Part shown: positions 19,075-27,273 of the stretch, piece after piece
Layout of the letters: each line of letters begins with the position of its first letter
Numbering within the stretch: the first letter of the stretch is position 1
Assembly: GCF_002929505.1 (NCBI RefSeq)
Contig: NZ_PJJL01000072.1
Span: 248,001-312,000, forward strand
Length of the DNA stretch: 64,000 nucleotides
Source of the DNA: Cryobacterium sp. Y57
Lineage (GTDB): Bacteria > Actinomycetota > Actinomycetes > Actinomycetales > Microbacteriaceae
Reading direction: 5' to 3'
Translations under genes and position numbers: made by a program
The notes under the pieces: model-generated
Seen by the model: only the letters and a program-made list of their open reading frames with translations
What the model was told of the DNA's origin: nothing
The model's database searches: none

Positions 19075-20205
19075 ATGAGTCAAATCAGCACCACGTTCGA
19101 CCGGGATCGTCGCAACCCCCCGCACAGTAGTTTCCCGTTGTTGCCAAAACGCACCACGCCAGACCGCACCACGCCAGAACGCACCACGCCGGTACCGGCC
19201 TGGCTGCACGGTATCCGTCTACACACCGATGGCCTCACCGTGGACCGGTCGACTCATCGGGAGACCGGGATCCGTCGCCTGCCGGTTTGGGCGTGGCGTG
19301 CGCTCATGCTGCGACGGGCGGCTCCGGTGCATAAATTCAACCTGCACCCGATCGATTCCGTCAAGTACGACCTCGATCTGGACTACGTAGGCGACGGCCA
19401 GAAGATTCACCGGCTCGACGTACTCGCTCCCAAACGCGCGGATGGTGCGGAACCGTTGCCCGTCTACGTGTACTTTCACGGCGGCGGCTGGACCTCGGGC
19501 GATAAAGATCCGCTGACCAAGTACTGCGCGAGTCAGGCCGCCGAAGGCATGATCGTCGTCAACGCCAACTATCGGATGGCGACGCGGTTTCAGCTCAAGC
19601 ACATGTTGCAAGATGGCAACGCCGTGCTCGACTGGGTGGCCCGCAACATCGCCGCCTACGGGGGAGACCCGACACGCATCGTGCTCGGTGGTGATTCCGC
19701 CGGCGGCCACATTGCAGCGCTGCTCACCGCGGCGGCGTTTGAGCCAGAACTCGCCACACACTATGACATCGCACCGCCGGTCGCCCCGCGAAATCTGCGC
19801 GGCTTGGTGCAGCACTGCAGCATCGCCGATTTCTCGGTGCTGTTCGACCGCGGGTTTGTACTGAGTCTCAATTTCGTCAGGATGCTGTTGCCCGATCGGG
19901 GGCGGGGACTGCATTTGCGCACGGCCGCACGTTTTATGTCGCCGATCGAGTGGCTCAACCGCGGGTTTCCGCCGGTCTTTGTCACGACATCGGAGCGCGA
20001 TTACTTTTACCGCGCCAATCTCAACTTCATCGAGGCGCTGCGGGCGCGCAAGATTCGCGTCGATACCCTGATTTATGGCCGACAGAGCGTCAACACCAAG
20101 CACACCTGGCAGCAAGACGACACACATCCGGAATCGCAGGAGGTCTACCGCCGCCTCGGAGCATTCGTACGTGCTGTCGCGCCGCGCGCGGTCGCTGCAC
20201 TCTAG
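19075..20205 (+). CDS. Alpha/beta hydrolase of the hormone-sensitive-lipase family
   Basis: A 376-residue esterase/lipase. The oxyanion motif HGGGWTSGD near residue 139 and nucleophile motif GGDSAGGH near residue 202 place it in the HSL branch. There is no signal peptide. The N-terminus contains a 15-base repeat (three copies, 19150-19191) encoding RTTPD-RTTPE-RTTPV, a disordered insert. TATCCT (19063-19068) sits six bases before ATG 19075. Natural substrate unknown; short-chain carboxyl esters are typical of the family. Confidence 0.9.
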   Translation: MSQISTTFDRDRRNPPHSSFPLLPKRTTPDRTTPERTTPVPAWLHGIRLHTDGLTVDRSTHRETGIRRLPVWAWRALMLRRAAPVHKFNLHPIDSVKYDLDLDYVGDGQKIHRLDVLAPKRADGAEPLPVYVYFHGGGWTSGDKDPLTKYCASQAAEGMIVVNANYRMATRFQLKHMLQDGNAVLDWVARNIAAYGGDPTRIVLGGDSAGGHIAALLTAAAFEPELATHYDIAPPVAPRNLRGLVQHCSIADFSVLFDRGFVLSLNFVRMLLPDRGRGLHLRTAARFMSPIEWLNRGFPPVFVTTSERDYFYRANLNFIEALRARKIRVDTLIYGRQSVNTKHTWQQDDTHPESQEVYRRLGAFVRAVAPRAVAAL

Positions 20206-20346
20206 GTCAGGACCCGCACGGGTCACCGCGATCACCCCGCCGGTGACTGTGGCACATCGTGCACGCACCCCCTGCTGGGGCAGCGGATGCTGGTGTTCAC
20301 CCACAACGGACACCGCGCTGAGCGCCGATTTCGTTAGCATCGAGTC

Positions 20347-20910
20347 GTGCATATGTTCTTCAGAACCCTCCTCCATACCCTGCTGTCAAAGTTCGGCCCT
20401 CGGCTCGGTCACTTCGACGTTGCTCGCACCAACTTCGTGACGATGCCGACCGACCTGGATATTTTGCGGCACATGAATAACGGGGTCTACCTGTCGATCA
20501 TGGACGTGGCCCGCTTCGATATGCTGCACAGAACCGGCGTCTGGGCCATTTTGCGGGAGCGCGGCTGGTACCCGGTCGTGGTTTCTGAGACGATCAGCTT
20601 TCGCAAGTCGCTCACGGTCGGCCAGAAGTTCACGGTGGAGTCGCGCATCCTCGGCTTCGACGAGAAGGCCGTATATGTCGAGCAGCGTTTCGTGCGACCG
20701 GATGCCGATGGCTCACCTGAAATCTACTCTCACGGCTACATTCGCGGCCGTTTTCTCAAGCGCACCGGTGGAGTGGTGACGATCGACGAGCTGCTTGAGG
20801 CGATCGGTGTCGCCCCCGACGATGTGACGGTGCCCGAGTGGCTGCTTGAGTGGAGCCGCAATGCCGCGGCTCCTGCCACGCGAGCCCCCGCGCCGAGCAT
20901 CTGGAACTAG
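20347..20910 (+). CDS. Hotdog-fold acyl-CoA thioesterase
   Basis: A 187-residue 4HBT-family protein. The hotdog helix is LDILRHMNNGVYLSIMDVARFDML, preceded by TNFVTMPTDLD, and the long strand is GQKFTVESRILGFDEKAVYVEQRFV. Family members hydrolyse acyl-CoA or acyl-ACP thioesters; the chain length cannot be read from the sequence. TAGCAT lies six bases before GTG 20347. The C-terminal 40 residues are variable. No link with the neighbouring esterase is proven. Confidence 0.87.
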   Translation: MHMFFRTLLHTLLSKFGPRLGHFDVARTNFVTMPTDLDILRHMNNGVYLSIMDVARFDMLHRTGVWAILRERGWYPVVVSETISFRKSLTVGQKFTVESRILGFDEKAVYVEQRFVRPDADGSPEIYSHGYIRGRFLKRTGGVVTIDELLEAIGVAPDDVTVPEWLLEWSRNAAAPATRAPAPSIWN

Positions 20911-20918
20911 CTGAAACG

Positions 20919-20960
20919 GTAGCGCCAACCGCGCCACCAGTAGCGTCAGCTGCGCCAGGG
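20919..20960 (+). repeat. 21-base tandem repeat, two copies
   Basis: Copies at 20919-20939 and 20940-20960 both start GTAGCG and share the core GCGCCA, differing at about seven positions. They lie just after the thioesterase stop. The rest of 20961-21183 shows no gene that I can support. Confidence 0.55.
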
Positions 20961-21183
20961 TGGTTCGAGGCTGGCGGTATTGGCAGAGCGTGTCCCCACT
21001 GTTGCGTCGTTCTTCATCCCGGTTGCACCAATAGCGGCAGCAGGCGCATGACTAGGCGACGCTCGTAAGGGGTTCGGCTCGCGGGCTCGTGTGCAGCCTT
21101 CGAGCCAATGCGTGCGGGTGTGCAGTTGTGGTGAATTCTTGGCCGCCAGCTCGACCGGGCAAGCCGTAGTGATGGAAGATGTT

Positions 21184-21211
21184 CCCGATTCCCGATTCCC
21201 GATTCCCGATC
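21184..21211 (+). repeat. CCCGATT tandem repeat
   Basis: Four 7-base units, the last ending in C instead of T. Because the period is not a multiple of three, the reading frame rotates through it. It sits immediately upstream of the transposase relic and may be replication-slippage expansion. Confidence 0.8.
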
Positions 21212-21282
21212 CCCAGGTTCCCGAGCGTGCCCGGCGGCGGGCCTACACCGCCAAGTACAAACGCGACATTCTGACCGAGTGA
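21208..21282 (+). pseudogene. IS3-family OrfA transposase relic
   Basis: The reading frame ends DPQVPERARRRAYTAKYKRDILTE and then TGA. This resembles the N-terminal start of actinobacterial IS3-type OrfA (ERARRR-YTA-YK-xILxEYE) and stops exactly where the family would continue. No downstream OrfA/OrfB sequence or clear terminal inverted repeat was found, so only a fragment of about 24 codons remains. It marks past insertion activity beside the cyanase operon. Confidence 0.55.
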
Positions 21283-21363
21283 TGAAATCCATGATTTGTC
21301 CGTGCCTGGAGGGTTTTTCATGGGACAGCAGGCGCCCCCGATCGCGCCGCCGCCAGGCCGGGT

Positions 21364-21834
21364 TCAGAAGGGTTTGGTGGGCAGGTATTTTCCGTCGAGG
21401 GTGATCACGGCACGTGAACCGCCGTCGGGGTCTTCAACTTTCTTGATGTCCAGCTTGAAATTGATGGCGCTGATGATGCCGTCGCCGAACTGTTCGTGGA
21501 CCAGGGCCTTCAAAGTGGAGCCGTAGACCTGCATCATTTCGTAAAACCGGTAAACGGTGGGGTCGGTCGGGATACCGCCGGGGATGCTGCCGCGCAGCGG
21601 AATGGTCTGTAGCAGCATTGCGGCGTCCTTGCCTAGACCCAGCCGCTCAGCGACGAGTTCCGCAGCGGCTTCGGGCAACGGATGCTGACCGAGCAGGGCG
21701 GCGGTGACGAAAACTAAGCTCAGACCGGTGCCATCGGTCAGTTCCTGCCAGGAGAGGTCCTTGCGCATCTTGGCGTCGATGATGGCGGCGGTCAGTTCCT
21801 CGCGCGGAGCTGGGGTGTTCTGGGAATGAATCAT
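21364..21834 (-). CDS. cynS: Cyanate hydratase (cyanase)
   Basis: Decomposes cyanate with bicarbonate to ammonia and carbon dioxide in the cytosol, giving detoxification and a nitrogen source. With ATG 21834 it is 156 residues, the length of the E. coli enzyme, and the catalytic residues fall at the same numbers: R96, E99 and S122. The ribosome site AAGGAAAA precedes the ATG; the longer open frame is not conserved. It follows cynT by 34 bases on the same strand, the usual partner because bicarbonate is consumed. Confidence 0.96.
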   Translation of the reverse strand: MIHSQNTPAPREELTAAIIDAKMRKDLSWQELTDGTGLSLVFVTAALLGQHPLPEAAAELVAERLGLGKDAAMLLQTIPLRGSIPGGIPTDPTVYRFYEMMQVYGSTLKALVHEQFGDGIISAINFKLDIKKVEDPDGGSRAVITLDGKYLPTKPF

Positions 21835-21868
21835 GGTGTTTTCCTTTTCTTTTGGTGATACGAGGTGG

Positions 21869-22528
21869 TTAGGCGGCCAAGCCGGATACGGCCGGCGTGG
21901 CATGGTCCGGCGAATTGCCCGCGAGTGGGACAAAATGGCCGGTGACACCGTCCAGGGTGTCAATGGAGCCGGTTTCGATGTCGTAGACCCAGCCGTGGAG
22001 GTTCAGCCGGTTCTGATCCAGGGCCAAGGCAACGGAGGGATGGGTCCTGATGTTGGTCAGCTGGGCGATGACGTTCCCGCGGACCATGGCCTTCAACGCC
22101 TCCTGGGCCGATACGTGGGTGCGGGCGGCATTGACGGCCTTCGCCGCATCGGCGTGGGCAAGCCAATTGGCCACGGCCGGCAAGTGGTCCAGGTTCATGT
22201 CCGTCGAGATGGCAGTCATCGCTCCGCAGTCGGAATGGCCACAGATGATGATGTCCGTGACGCCCAGGACGGCGACCGCGTACTCGACTGTCGCGGAGAC
22301 ACCGCCGGGCTCCGGGCCGTAGGCGGGCACGATGTTACCGGCGTTGCGCATGACGAACAGGTCACCCGGTTCCTGCTGGGTCAGCAGCTCTGGCACGACC
22401 CGGCTGTCCGAGCAGGCAATGAACAAGGCCTCAGGGTTCTGGGCGGTGGCCAGCTCCTTGAAGAGTTCGGAACGCGCCGGAAAGGCCTCCCGTTGGAATT
22501 TCAGAAAGCCATCGATGATGTCTTGCAT
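21869..22528 (-). CDS. cynT: Beta-carbonic anhydrase of the cyanase operon
   Basis: Interconverts carbon dioxide and bicarbonate, replenishing bicarbonate used by cyanase. The 219 residues carry zinc ligands C39, H98 and C101 (ACSDSR and GHSDCGAM) with the D41-R43 dyad, matching E. coli CynT numbering. It is the first gene of the cynTS operon, transcribed divergently from cynR. The chain N-terminus [16 protein letters not shown] is typical of CynT. Confidence 0.94.
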   Translation of the reverse strand: MQDIIDGFLKFQREAFPARSELFKELATAQNPEALFIACSDSRVVPELLTQQEPGDLFVMRNAGNIVPAYGPEPGGVSATVEYAVAVLGVTDIIICGHSDCGAMTAISTDMNLDHLPAVANWLAHADAAKAVNAARTHVSAQEALKAMVRGNVIAQLTNIRTHPSVALALDQNRLNLHGWVYDIETGSIDTLDGVTGHFVPLAGNSPDHATPAVSGLAA

Positions 22529-22572
22529 GGGCTGTCCTCTCGATGTTTGGGGGATAAGTCAAGGATGACGGA

Positions 22573-22631
22573 AACTATTTATAGTGTCCAAGACCTCTTT
22601 ATGATGGAATCAATAAGTAATTTCTATAGTT
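22573..22631. promoter_or_regulatory. AT-rich cynT/cynR intergenic operator region
   Basis: The 114 bases between the divergent genes are markedly AT-rich compared with their surroundings. An inverted repeat AACTAT (22573-22578) and ATAGTT (22626-22631) frames the region, and CTATTTATAG and TCTATAG lie inside. LysR-type activators usually bind such T-N11-A dyads between themselves and their target, so this is the likely CynR site; the exact footprint is inferred. Confidence 0.5.
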
Positions 22632-22642
22632 GGAGAATCGTG

Positions 22643-23515
22643 ATGTTGCGCCACATTCGTTACCTGACCGCGGTGGCGGAACACCAGAACTTCACTCGCG
22701 CGGCCGAGTCGCTCCGCGTCTCCCAACCGACGCTGTCGCAACAGATCAAGCAACTGGAGAACTCGTTAAACGTTCAGCTCTTGGACCGGTCCGGACGGAC
22801 CGTGCGGCTGACAGACGCTGGCGAGACCTTCCTGCGCTACACCCGCCGCGCCCTGCGCGAACTCGACGCCGGCACCCGGGCCATCCACGACGTGCAGGAC
22901 CTGAGTCGTGGATCGCTCCGGTTGGCGATGACGCCTACGTTCACCGCGTACCTGATCGGTCCACTGGTCGAACGCTTCCGCACCCGCTATCCCGGCATCG
23001 CCTTGAGCCTCCAGGAGATGACCCAGGACCGCATCGAGGTGGCACTGGCCGAGGACACCCTCGACCTAGGCATCGCATTTGCCGAGGTGCGTTCGTCCGA
23101 GATTGAGACCCAGGCCTTGTTCGTCGAAACCCTCAGCCTGGTTGTCGGCAACAACCACCCCCGCGCTGGACAGCAGGCACCCATGACCCTGCGGGAGTTG
23201 GAACAGGAGGAGCTTGTGCTGCTCAGTAGCGACTTTGCTACCCGGCACCACATCGACCTGCATTTTCGGGACCACGGCGTTGCCCCCCGCATCGCGATCG
23301 AAGTCAACTCCGTCAGCGCGATCATGGAAATCATTCGTCGTGGCCAGCTCGCCACCGTGCTGCCCGAAGCCATTGCCCGCGAACAGCACGGGCTCAACCC
23401 GGTTGCCGTGCTGCCTGCTATTCCGCACCGCACCGCAGCCCTGCTCAGAAGGCAGGGTGCGTACATGAGCGCAGCCAGTAGGGCCTTCACCGAGCTGATA
23501 TCGATGTGGAGCTAG
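22643..23515 (+). CDS. cynR: LysR-family regulator of the cyanase operon
   Basis: A 290-residue LysR activator: winged helix at residues 1-60 (LRHIRYLTAVAEHQNFTRAAESLRVSQPTLSQQIKQLE) and a periplasmic-binding-like effector domain from about residue 90. Divergent placement from cynTS suggests cyanate-responsive control as in E. coli CynR. ATG 22643 is chosen with GGAGA at 22632-22636; GTG 22640 directly before it is an alternative. The recognition helix SQPTLSQQI is intact. Confidence 0.9.
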   Translation: MLRHIRYLTAVAEHQNFTRAAESLRVSQPTLSQQIKQLENSLNVQLLDRSGRTVRLTDAGETFLRYTRRALRELDAGTRAIHDVQDLSRGSLRLAMTPTFTAYLIGPLVERFRTRYPGIALSLQEMTQDRIEVALAEDTLDLGIAFAEVRSSEIETQALFVETLSLVVGNNHPRAGQQAPMTLRELEQEELVLLSSDFATRHHIDLHFRDHGVAPRIAIEVNSVSAIMEIIRRGQLATVLPEAIAREQHGLNPVAVLPAIPHRTAALLRRQGAYMSAASRAFTELISMWS

Positions 23516-23581
23516 CCGCCTGGCCCCGCCACGGCCAACGAAGTCACCGTCAAAGGACCTGTCCAACACCACCGATTCGTT

Positions 23582-23755
23582 TTACAGAAAACCAATGCAG
23601 TGCTCGTCGGCCATCGCACTGTGGTGCGCGACGGCGCCGGCAGTGGCGATCAAGCCGGGCAAGACGTTGACCACCCGCACGCCTTTCGGCCCGACTCCGG
23701 CGGCGAGAGAGCGACTGTAAAAGTTCAAGGCCTCTTTCGATAATGCGAGAACGAG
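23582..23755 (-). pseudogene. C-terminal relic of a short-chain dehydrogenase
   Basis: The minus-strand frame reads ALSKEALNFYSRSLAAGVGPKG, then VRVVNVLPGLIATAGAVAHH, the classic SDR segment after the catalytic YxxxK (here the tyrosine is already lost) through the PG motif. It ends abruptly after MADEHCIGFL. The same frame further upstream has no SDR similarity, so the Rossmann half and active-site Ser/Tyr are gone. Confidence 0.6.
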
Positions 23756-24047
23756 GTTAAAAACATGCCCTTCGTTGGTTCCCGCGTCTGCGTTCGCGAT
23801 CACGATTATCCGGATCACTGCGTTTGCCAACCAGAGCACGACCATTGCGAGGCTGAGTCCGACTTGGTGTCTGTCAACCCACAAAATCATTCGTCCGCAA
23901 GTCGGGGTGTCGATATCTAGGTGACCTCCCAATTCCTACGAGTTTGATGGAAGGCTCCACTCGCGGTCGTTTTTCTGACGGCCGTGATGCCTCGCTGCAG
24001 CGCAACCGCGGCCGTCTTGTCAGCAGGCGAATCCGATCGCGGACTGC
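23756..24047. other. Intergenic stretch without a supported gene
   Basis: About 290 bases between the SDR relic and the CDF-transporter remnant. Short open frames occur on both strands but none shows family similarity or a ribosome site. Together with the flanking relics it looks like decayed DNA. Confidence 0.5.
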
Positions 24048-24059
24048 GAGAATCAATGT

Positions 24060-24371
24060 ATGACTTCCACCGATCCCGCGGCGATACTCGTTGGGCGGGG
24101 GAAGGCCTTCGAATGGATCACGCTGGGGTGGAACCCCATCGGTGTCATCGTGCTGGCTTTCCTCGCGACCGTGGCGGCTTTGGTGGTCGTGGTTACCGAA
24201 AGACGGGTGGCGTTCATCGACGGTCTCCTTGCCAGCGCGGTGCTCCTCGGATTGGTGCTCGATCTGACACGCGGATGGTGGTGGGCCGACCCGCTCGCGG
24301 GTTGCGTCATCGTCTATTACGCGACTCGCGAAGCCCTTGGTATCTTTCGTTTGAACGGGGGCAGCTCATGA
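24060..24371 (+). pseudogene. Internally deleted CDF-type cation transporter
   Basis: The 103-residue frame joins two parts of a roughly 200-residue cation transporter. Residues 1-38 (GRGKAFEWITLGWNPIGVIVLAFLA) match the first transmembrane helix region. Residues 43-98 (TERRVAFIDGLLASAVLLGL, then a GWWWADPLAGCVIVYYATRE segment) match the last two helices. The three middle helices with their metal-site residues are missing, yet the frame is kept. It may still make a three-helix protein, but transport is unlikely. GAGAAT lies six bases before ATG 24060. The stop overlaps the next gene as ATGA. Confidence 0.65.
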
Positions 24372-24790
24372 CAACCTGGTGGACCGTTGTCCTGAACGTG
24401 CTCGGCGGATTGCTGGTGCTGTGGCTGGCCCTTGTTCTGGTTCTCTGGGTCGAGCAACGCCGGCAGCCTGGCGGTGCTTCACTTCGTGATCTGCTGCGCC
24501 TCGCGCCCGACGTCGCACGGCTGCTCAAACGGCTCGCCGCCGATCGAACCGTGTCGATCGGGGTTCGGATCTGGCTCGCGGTTCTTTTGCTCTACCTGCT
24601 GTCGCCGATCGATTTGATTCCGGATTTCATACCCGTTCTCGGTTACGCCGACGACGCCATCGTTGTCGCGATCGCTCTACGATTCGCGTTTCGTCGGGCG
24701 GGCAGCGATGCGGTCAAGCGACATTGGCCGGGAACACACGAAGGACTCTCAACCGTGCTCCGACTAACTGGCTTGAAACCCGCGACTTAA
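24368..24790 (+). CDS. YkvA/DUF1232-family membrane protein
   Basis: A 140-residue protein with a first transmembrane helix (residues 5-29) and a DUF1232 core RIWLAVLLLYLLSPIDLIPDFIPVLGYADDAIVVAIALRF, whose SPIDLIPDFIPV-G-DD motif is diagnostic. The role of the family is not established. ATG 24368 overlaps the stop of the transporter remnant, implying translational coupling to a gene that is now degenerate. Confidence 0.87.
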   Translation: MTTWWTVVLNVLGGLLVLWLALVLVLWVEQRRQPGGASLRDLLRLAPDVARLLKRLAADRTVSIGVRIWLAVLLLYLLSPIDLIPDFIPVLGYADDAIVVAIALRFAFRRAGSDAVKRHWPGTHEGLSTVLRLTGLKPAT

Positions 24791-24861
24791 TGCTCGCGTT
24801 CGCTCAAGAATGCAAAGTCGCGCACCTCCAAAGGTTTCGGGTCATGCAGGTTGGCGCTGTG

Positions 24862-25590
24862 CTAGGGAAAATGAGGTCCGGGCGGTGTAGTGAGTGATAG
24901 CGCAGGTCGTGTGGCAATTTGTTCGAACGCATCATGAACTGCAAAGAGCGCAGCATCGCGATTGCCGGAGTCAAGATGAGCTGGTCCGTACGTGACGATC
25001 GGTTCCAGAACGTCGTAGCCGACGAAGCGGAGCATTCCCAGATGTATATGGAATAAGTGCGTCTTGAGGACGCCGAATTGGCGGCCCTCACCGAACGAGT
25101 CCGGCGATCCTCCGGTAGTGATGAGCAGGACTGCTTTGCGACCTGCAAGGGCAGCCTGGTCGAAGAGGCCGTGATCGCCGCCGAAGACGGTTCCCATGAC
25201 AAAGACGCGATCAATCCACCCTTTGAGAATGGCAGGGAGGGAGAACCACCACAGAGGGAACGACAACACGAGAAGATCGGCGTCCAGCAGCGCTTCGAGG
25301 TCTGCGCGAACTTCAGCCGCGAGAGTTCCGGCGTGTGCTGCGGCCATCTGTTCGGCCTGCGGCTTGAAGTATGTCGAGGCCGACGAGAAGTCTGAGCGAT
25401 CAAGCACGGGCGACCAGCTTTTTTCATATAAATCTATTGTTTTGACGTCATAGCCCTGGTCTTGCAGGGATGATCGTGCAGACCGCATCTGCGCATTACT
25501 GAACGAATTTGGTTCGGGATGAGCGTGCACTATCAAGGCTGTTCGCTTCTCAGTGTGCTCGGCAACGTCCAGAGGTGAGGTCAGACGCAC
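24862..25590 (-). CDS. NAD(P)H:quinone oxidoreductase, flavodoxin-like fold
   Basis: A 242-residue flavoprotein of the NQO/MdaB family that reduces quinones by two electrons. Signatures are ALIVHAHPEPNSFSNAQMRSA (FMN/FAD phosphate loop), LVLSFPLWWFSLPAILKGWIDRVF and LITTGGSPDSFG. It starts at GTG 25590, immediately beside an inverted repeat. It lies downstream of an ArsR-family gene on the same strand, so the pair probably forms a stress-inducible operon or a regulator-target pair. Confidence 0.9.
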   Translation of the reverse strand: MRLTSPLDVAEHTEKRTALIVHAHPEPNSFSNAQMRSARSSLQDQGYDVKTIDLYEKSWSPVLDRSDFSSASTYFKPQAEQMAAAHAGTLAAEVRADLEALLDADLLVLSFPLWWFSLPAILKGWIDRVFVMGTVFGGDHGLFDQAALAGRKAVLLITTGGSPDSFGEGRQFGVLKTHLFHIHLGMLRFVGYDVLEPIVTYGPAHLDSGNRDAALFAVHDAFEQIATRPALSLTTPPGPHFP

Positions 25591-25591
25591 A

Positions 25592-25623
25592 TCGTATCTT
25601 CATATCGAAAAATTGCGATACGA
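25592..25623. promoter_or_regulatory. Inverted-repeat operator upstream of quinone reductase
   Basis: TCGTATC (25592-25598) and GATACGA (25617-25623) form a perfect 7-base inverted repeat with an 18-base spacer; inside it TATCG and CGATA form a second dyad. It abuts the reductase start codon and lies between the reductase and the ArsR-family gene, the position expected of its binding site. Confidence 0.5.
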
Positions 25624-25658
25624 GGGTATGAGGAGTAGGAAGTCGGCCATCCGTGGCT

Positions 25659-25994
25659 TTACAGGTTTCGTCCCAAGGAAATCACGAGCTTCTCAATCTG
25701 CGATTCATCGCGACGGTAGTGCGTCCACTTGCCGATCCGGGTTGACCGGACGAGACCAGCCCGTTCGAGGATAGCCATGTAGGCCGAGACGGTGGACTGC
25801 GCCAACCCTGCCTTTGCCTGAATATGACTCACGCACACGCCGACCTCAGCACGATCTGCGATCGGCTCATAGTCGGCGAAATCGACCTCAGGATTCTTCA
25901 ACCATCGAAGTATCCGGAGTCGAATCGGGTTACCCAGGGCCTTGAAAACCTCAACCAAGTTTTCATCTGGCATGGGACCCGGATCCGGCGGCAT
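25659..25994 (-). CDS. ArsR-family transcriptional regulator
   Basis: A 111-residue winged-helix repressor: LVEVFKALGNPIRLRILRWL at the N-terminus, recognition helix SHIQAKAGLAQSTVSAYMAILERAGLVRSTRIG, and wing KWTHYRRDE. A single cysteine occurs in GVCVSHIQ, so a classical metal-binding CxC is absent; the signal may be redox or a small molecule. Codon use and local AT content differ slightly from the haem cluster, consistent with the accessory character of this zone. Confidence 0.88.
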   Translation of the reverse strand: MPPDPGPMPDENLVEVFKALGNPIRLRILRWLKNPEVDFADYEPIADRAEVGVCVSHIQAKAGLAQSTVSAYMAILERAGLVRSTRIGKWTHYRRDESQIEKLVISLGRNL

Positions 25995-26137
25995 AAACGT
26001 CCATCCAACGTGTCGACATTCCTCGATATTTCGCTTTGATCATACATATTCGTTATGAGATATCTCCGACAGGTACGTAACGACTTCATCGCATCGCAAT
26101 TGACACCGCAGCCCATGAGCAAGCGCTGCTGTCATGA

Positions 26138-26503
26138 TCAGTCGATCGGGGAGACACGAATGAGGTTGCCATCCGGGTCGGCGACCACAAATGTGCGCCC
26201 GAAGACGTCGTCGTGCGGTTCTTCGATAACAGTGGCACCCTTGGCCGTCCACGCGGTGAAGCAGTCATCGACTCCGGATGCTGATCCCGGCAGCATGAGT
26301 CCCAATTCGCTGGTTCGCGGCGTCGCCGTCGTGGCTGAGTCGCTGTGGCCAGACCAAAGAGCGAAGAGCACTCCCGGGGCCACCTCGAATGGGACATATC
26401 GCGGGGTGATAGTGGCAGGTTCCATCTCGAAGAGGTCGCTGTAGAATCGGGTGGAGCGCTCGACATCGGTGACATAAATGAGGAATAGGTTGGGGGTTGC
26501 CAT
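26138..26503 (-). CDS. VOC/glyoxalase-like protein
   Basis: A 121-residue vicinal-oxygen-chelate protein with two beta-alpha-beta-beta-beta modules: MATPNLFLIYVTDVERSTRFYSDLFEMEP at the start and GRTFVVADPDGNLIRVSP at the end. ATG 26503 is chosen because AAGGAG lies ahead of it; the longer frame begins inside the leader. Metal ligands are incomplete in the visible pattern, so an antibiotic-binding or uncharacterised enzymatic role is as likely as glyoxalase activity. Confidence 0.86.
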   Translation of the reverse strand: MATPNLFLIYVTDVERSTRFYSDLFEMEPATITPRYVPFEVAPGVLFALWSGHSDSATTATPRTSELGLMLPGSASGVDDCFTAWTAKGATVIEEPHDDVFGRTFVVADPDGNLIRVSPID

Positions 26504-26708
26504 GAGGATCTCCTTGGTTGACGTTCTCGGCCTTACCAAGCCTTTCATCAAATGAAGGACAGACCTTGTCTGGTATCCGTCGATAGTGGTGAGATGACGT
26601 CCCGACGCCTGTTTTCGATCATGTTGCTATTTCAGATGCGCCACTAGATGACGGCGCGTGAGATGGCAGAGGAGTAGGGAATGTCGGTCCGGACGGTACT
26701 TCGCAACG

Positions 26709-26742
26709 TCGTGGCACGAGGCGCTTTTTTCCGCTGCCACGA
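26709..26742. terminator. Hairpin downstream of the SRPBCC gene
   Basis: TCGTGGCA (26709-26716) pairs with TGCCACGA (26735-26742); the 18-base loop has a run of six T and an inner GCG/CGC pair. It lies 25 bases after the minus-strand SRPBCC stop. The T-run is in the loop rather than after the stem, so termination is only a guess. Confidence 0.35.
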
Positions 26743-26766
26743 GCGACCGCAGCACGAAGTGACCGA

Positions 26767-27273
26767 TTAGGCGGTGCGCACCGGAACGATGAGGTCCTTG
26801 TAGAACTGCGCGTGCGCGGGATAGTAATGCTCCCACTCGGGCAACGGCAGGCCGGCGCGGGAGGCGACCAGTCGATCGAGGTAGTAGTCCCAGCCCGGCC
26901 CCATCGTGGCAACCTCTGAGGGGGAACGCAAGCGCTGCCCGAACGTGAGGTTGGTCATGCCGTCACCCTCGACCAGGTGGAACAGCGCGCGCCAGGAATC
27001 CTCGCCCTCGCCGAAATCACCGCTGAAGCGGTGCGGCGCCTGGCACTGCCGAATGCTCACGTACTCCCACTTGGCTTCCGGCTCCGCCGTCATTCTGAAC
27101 TTGACGGCGCCGGTGGCCGGCGAACCGGTGTAGGTGCCGATCCACTTCTCGAGCTCGGCCGGGCGGGTCAGGCTTGCCCACACTTTTTCAATCGGCGCGT
27201 TGAACAACCGATTCAGCATGAGATACAGGCCGTCCTCGCGGTGAACGAGGCGTCCGGTGGGCTTGGCTGACAT
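26767..27273 (-). CDS. SRPBCC / AHSA1-type START-like protein
   Basis: A 168-residue protein with the Bet v1-like fold of the Hsp90-activator-homology group: RLFNAPIEKVWASLTRPAELEKWIGTYTG at the N-terminus and DYYLDRLVASRAGLPLPEWEHYYPAHAQFY at the C-terminus. Start ATG 27273 follows GTGGAGGTCACC. The family binds hydrophobic ligands; none can be named. An ArsR gene often accompanies such genes, but here the nearest is more than a kilobase away. Confidence 0.88.
   Translation of the reverse strand: MSAKPTGRLVHREDGLYLMLNRLFNAPIEKVWASLTRPAELEKWIGTYTGSPATGAVKFRMTAEPEAKWEYVSIRQCQAPHRFSGDFGEGEDSWRALFHLVEGDGMTNLTFGQRLRSPSEVATMGPGWDYYLDRLVASRAGLPLPEWEHYYPAHAQFYKDLIVPVRTA

Noticed and set aside
19219-20376. 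385-codon minus-strand frame opposite the HSL esterase
   Set aside because: Antisense shadow of a gene whose HGGG and GDSAG motifs are intact; no start signal or family similarity.
23756-23932. Upstream part of the minus-strand frame (MGGHLDIDTPTCGRMI...) as the N-terminus of the SDR protein
   Set aside because: It shows no Rossmann glycine motif and no SDR similarity; the frame is open by chance before the relic begins.
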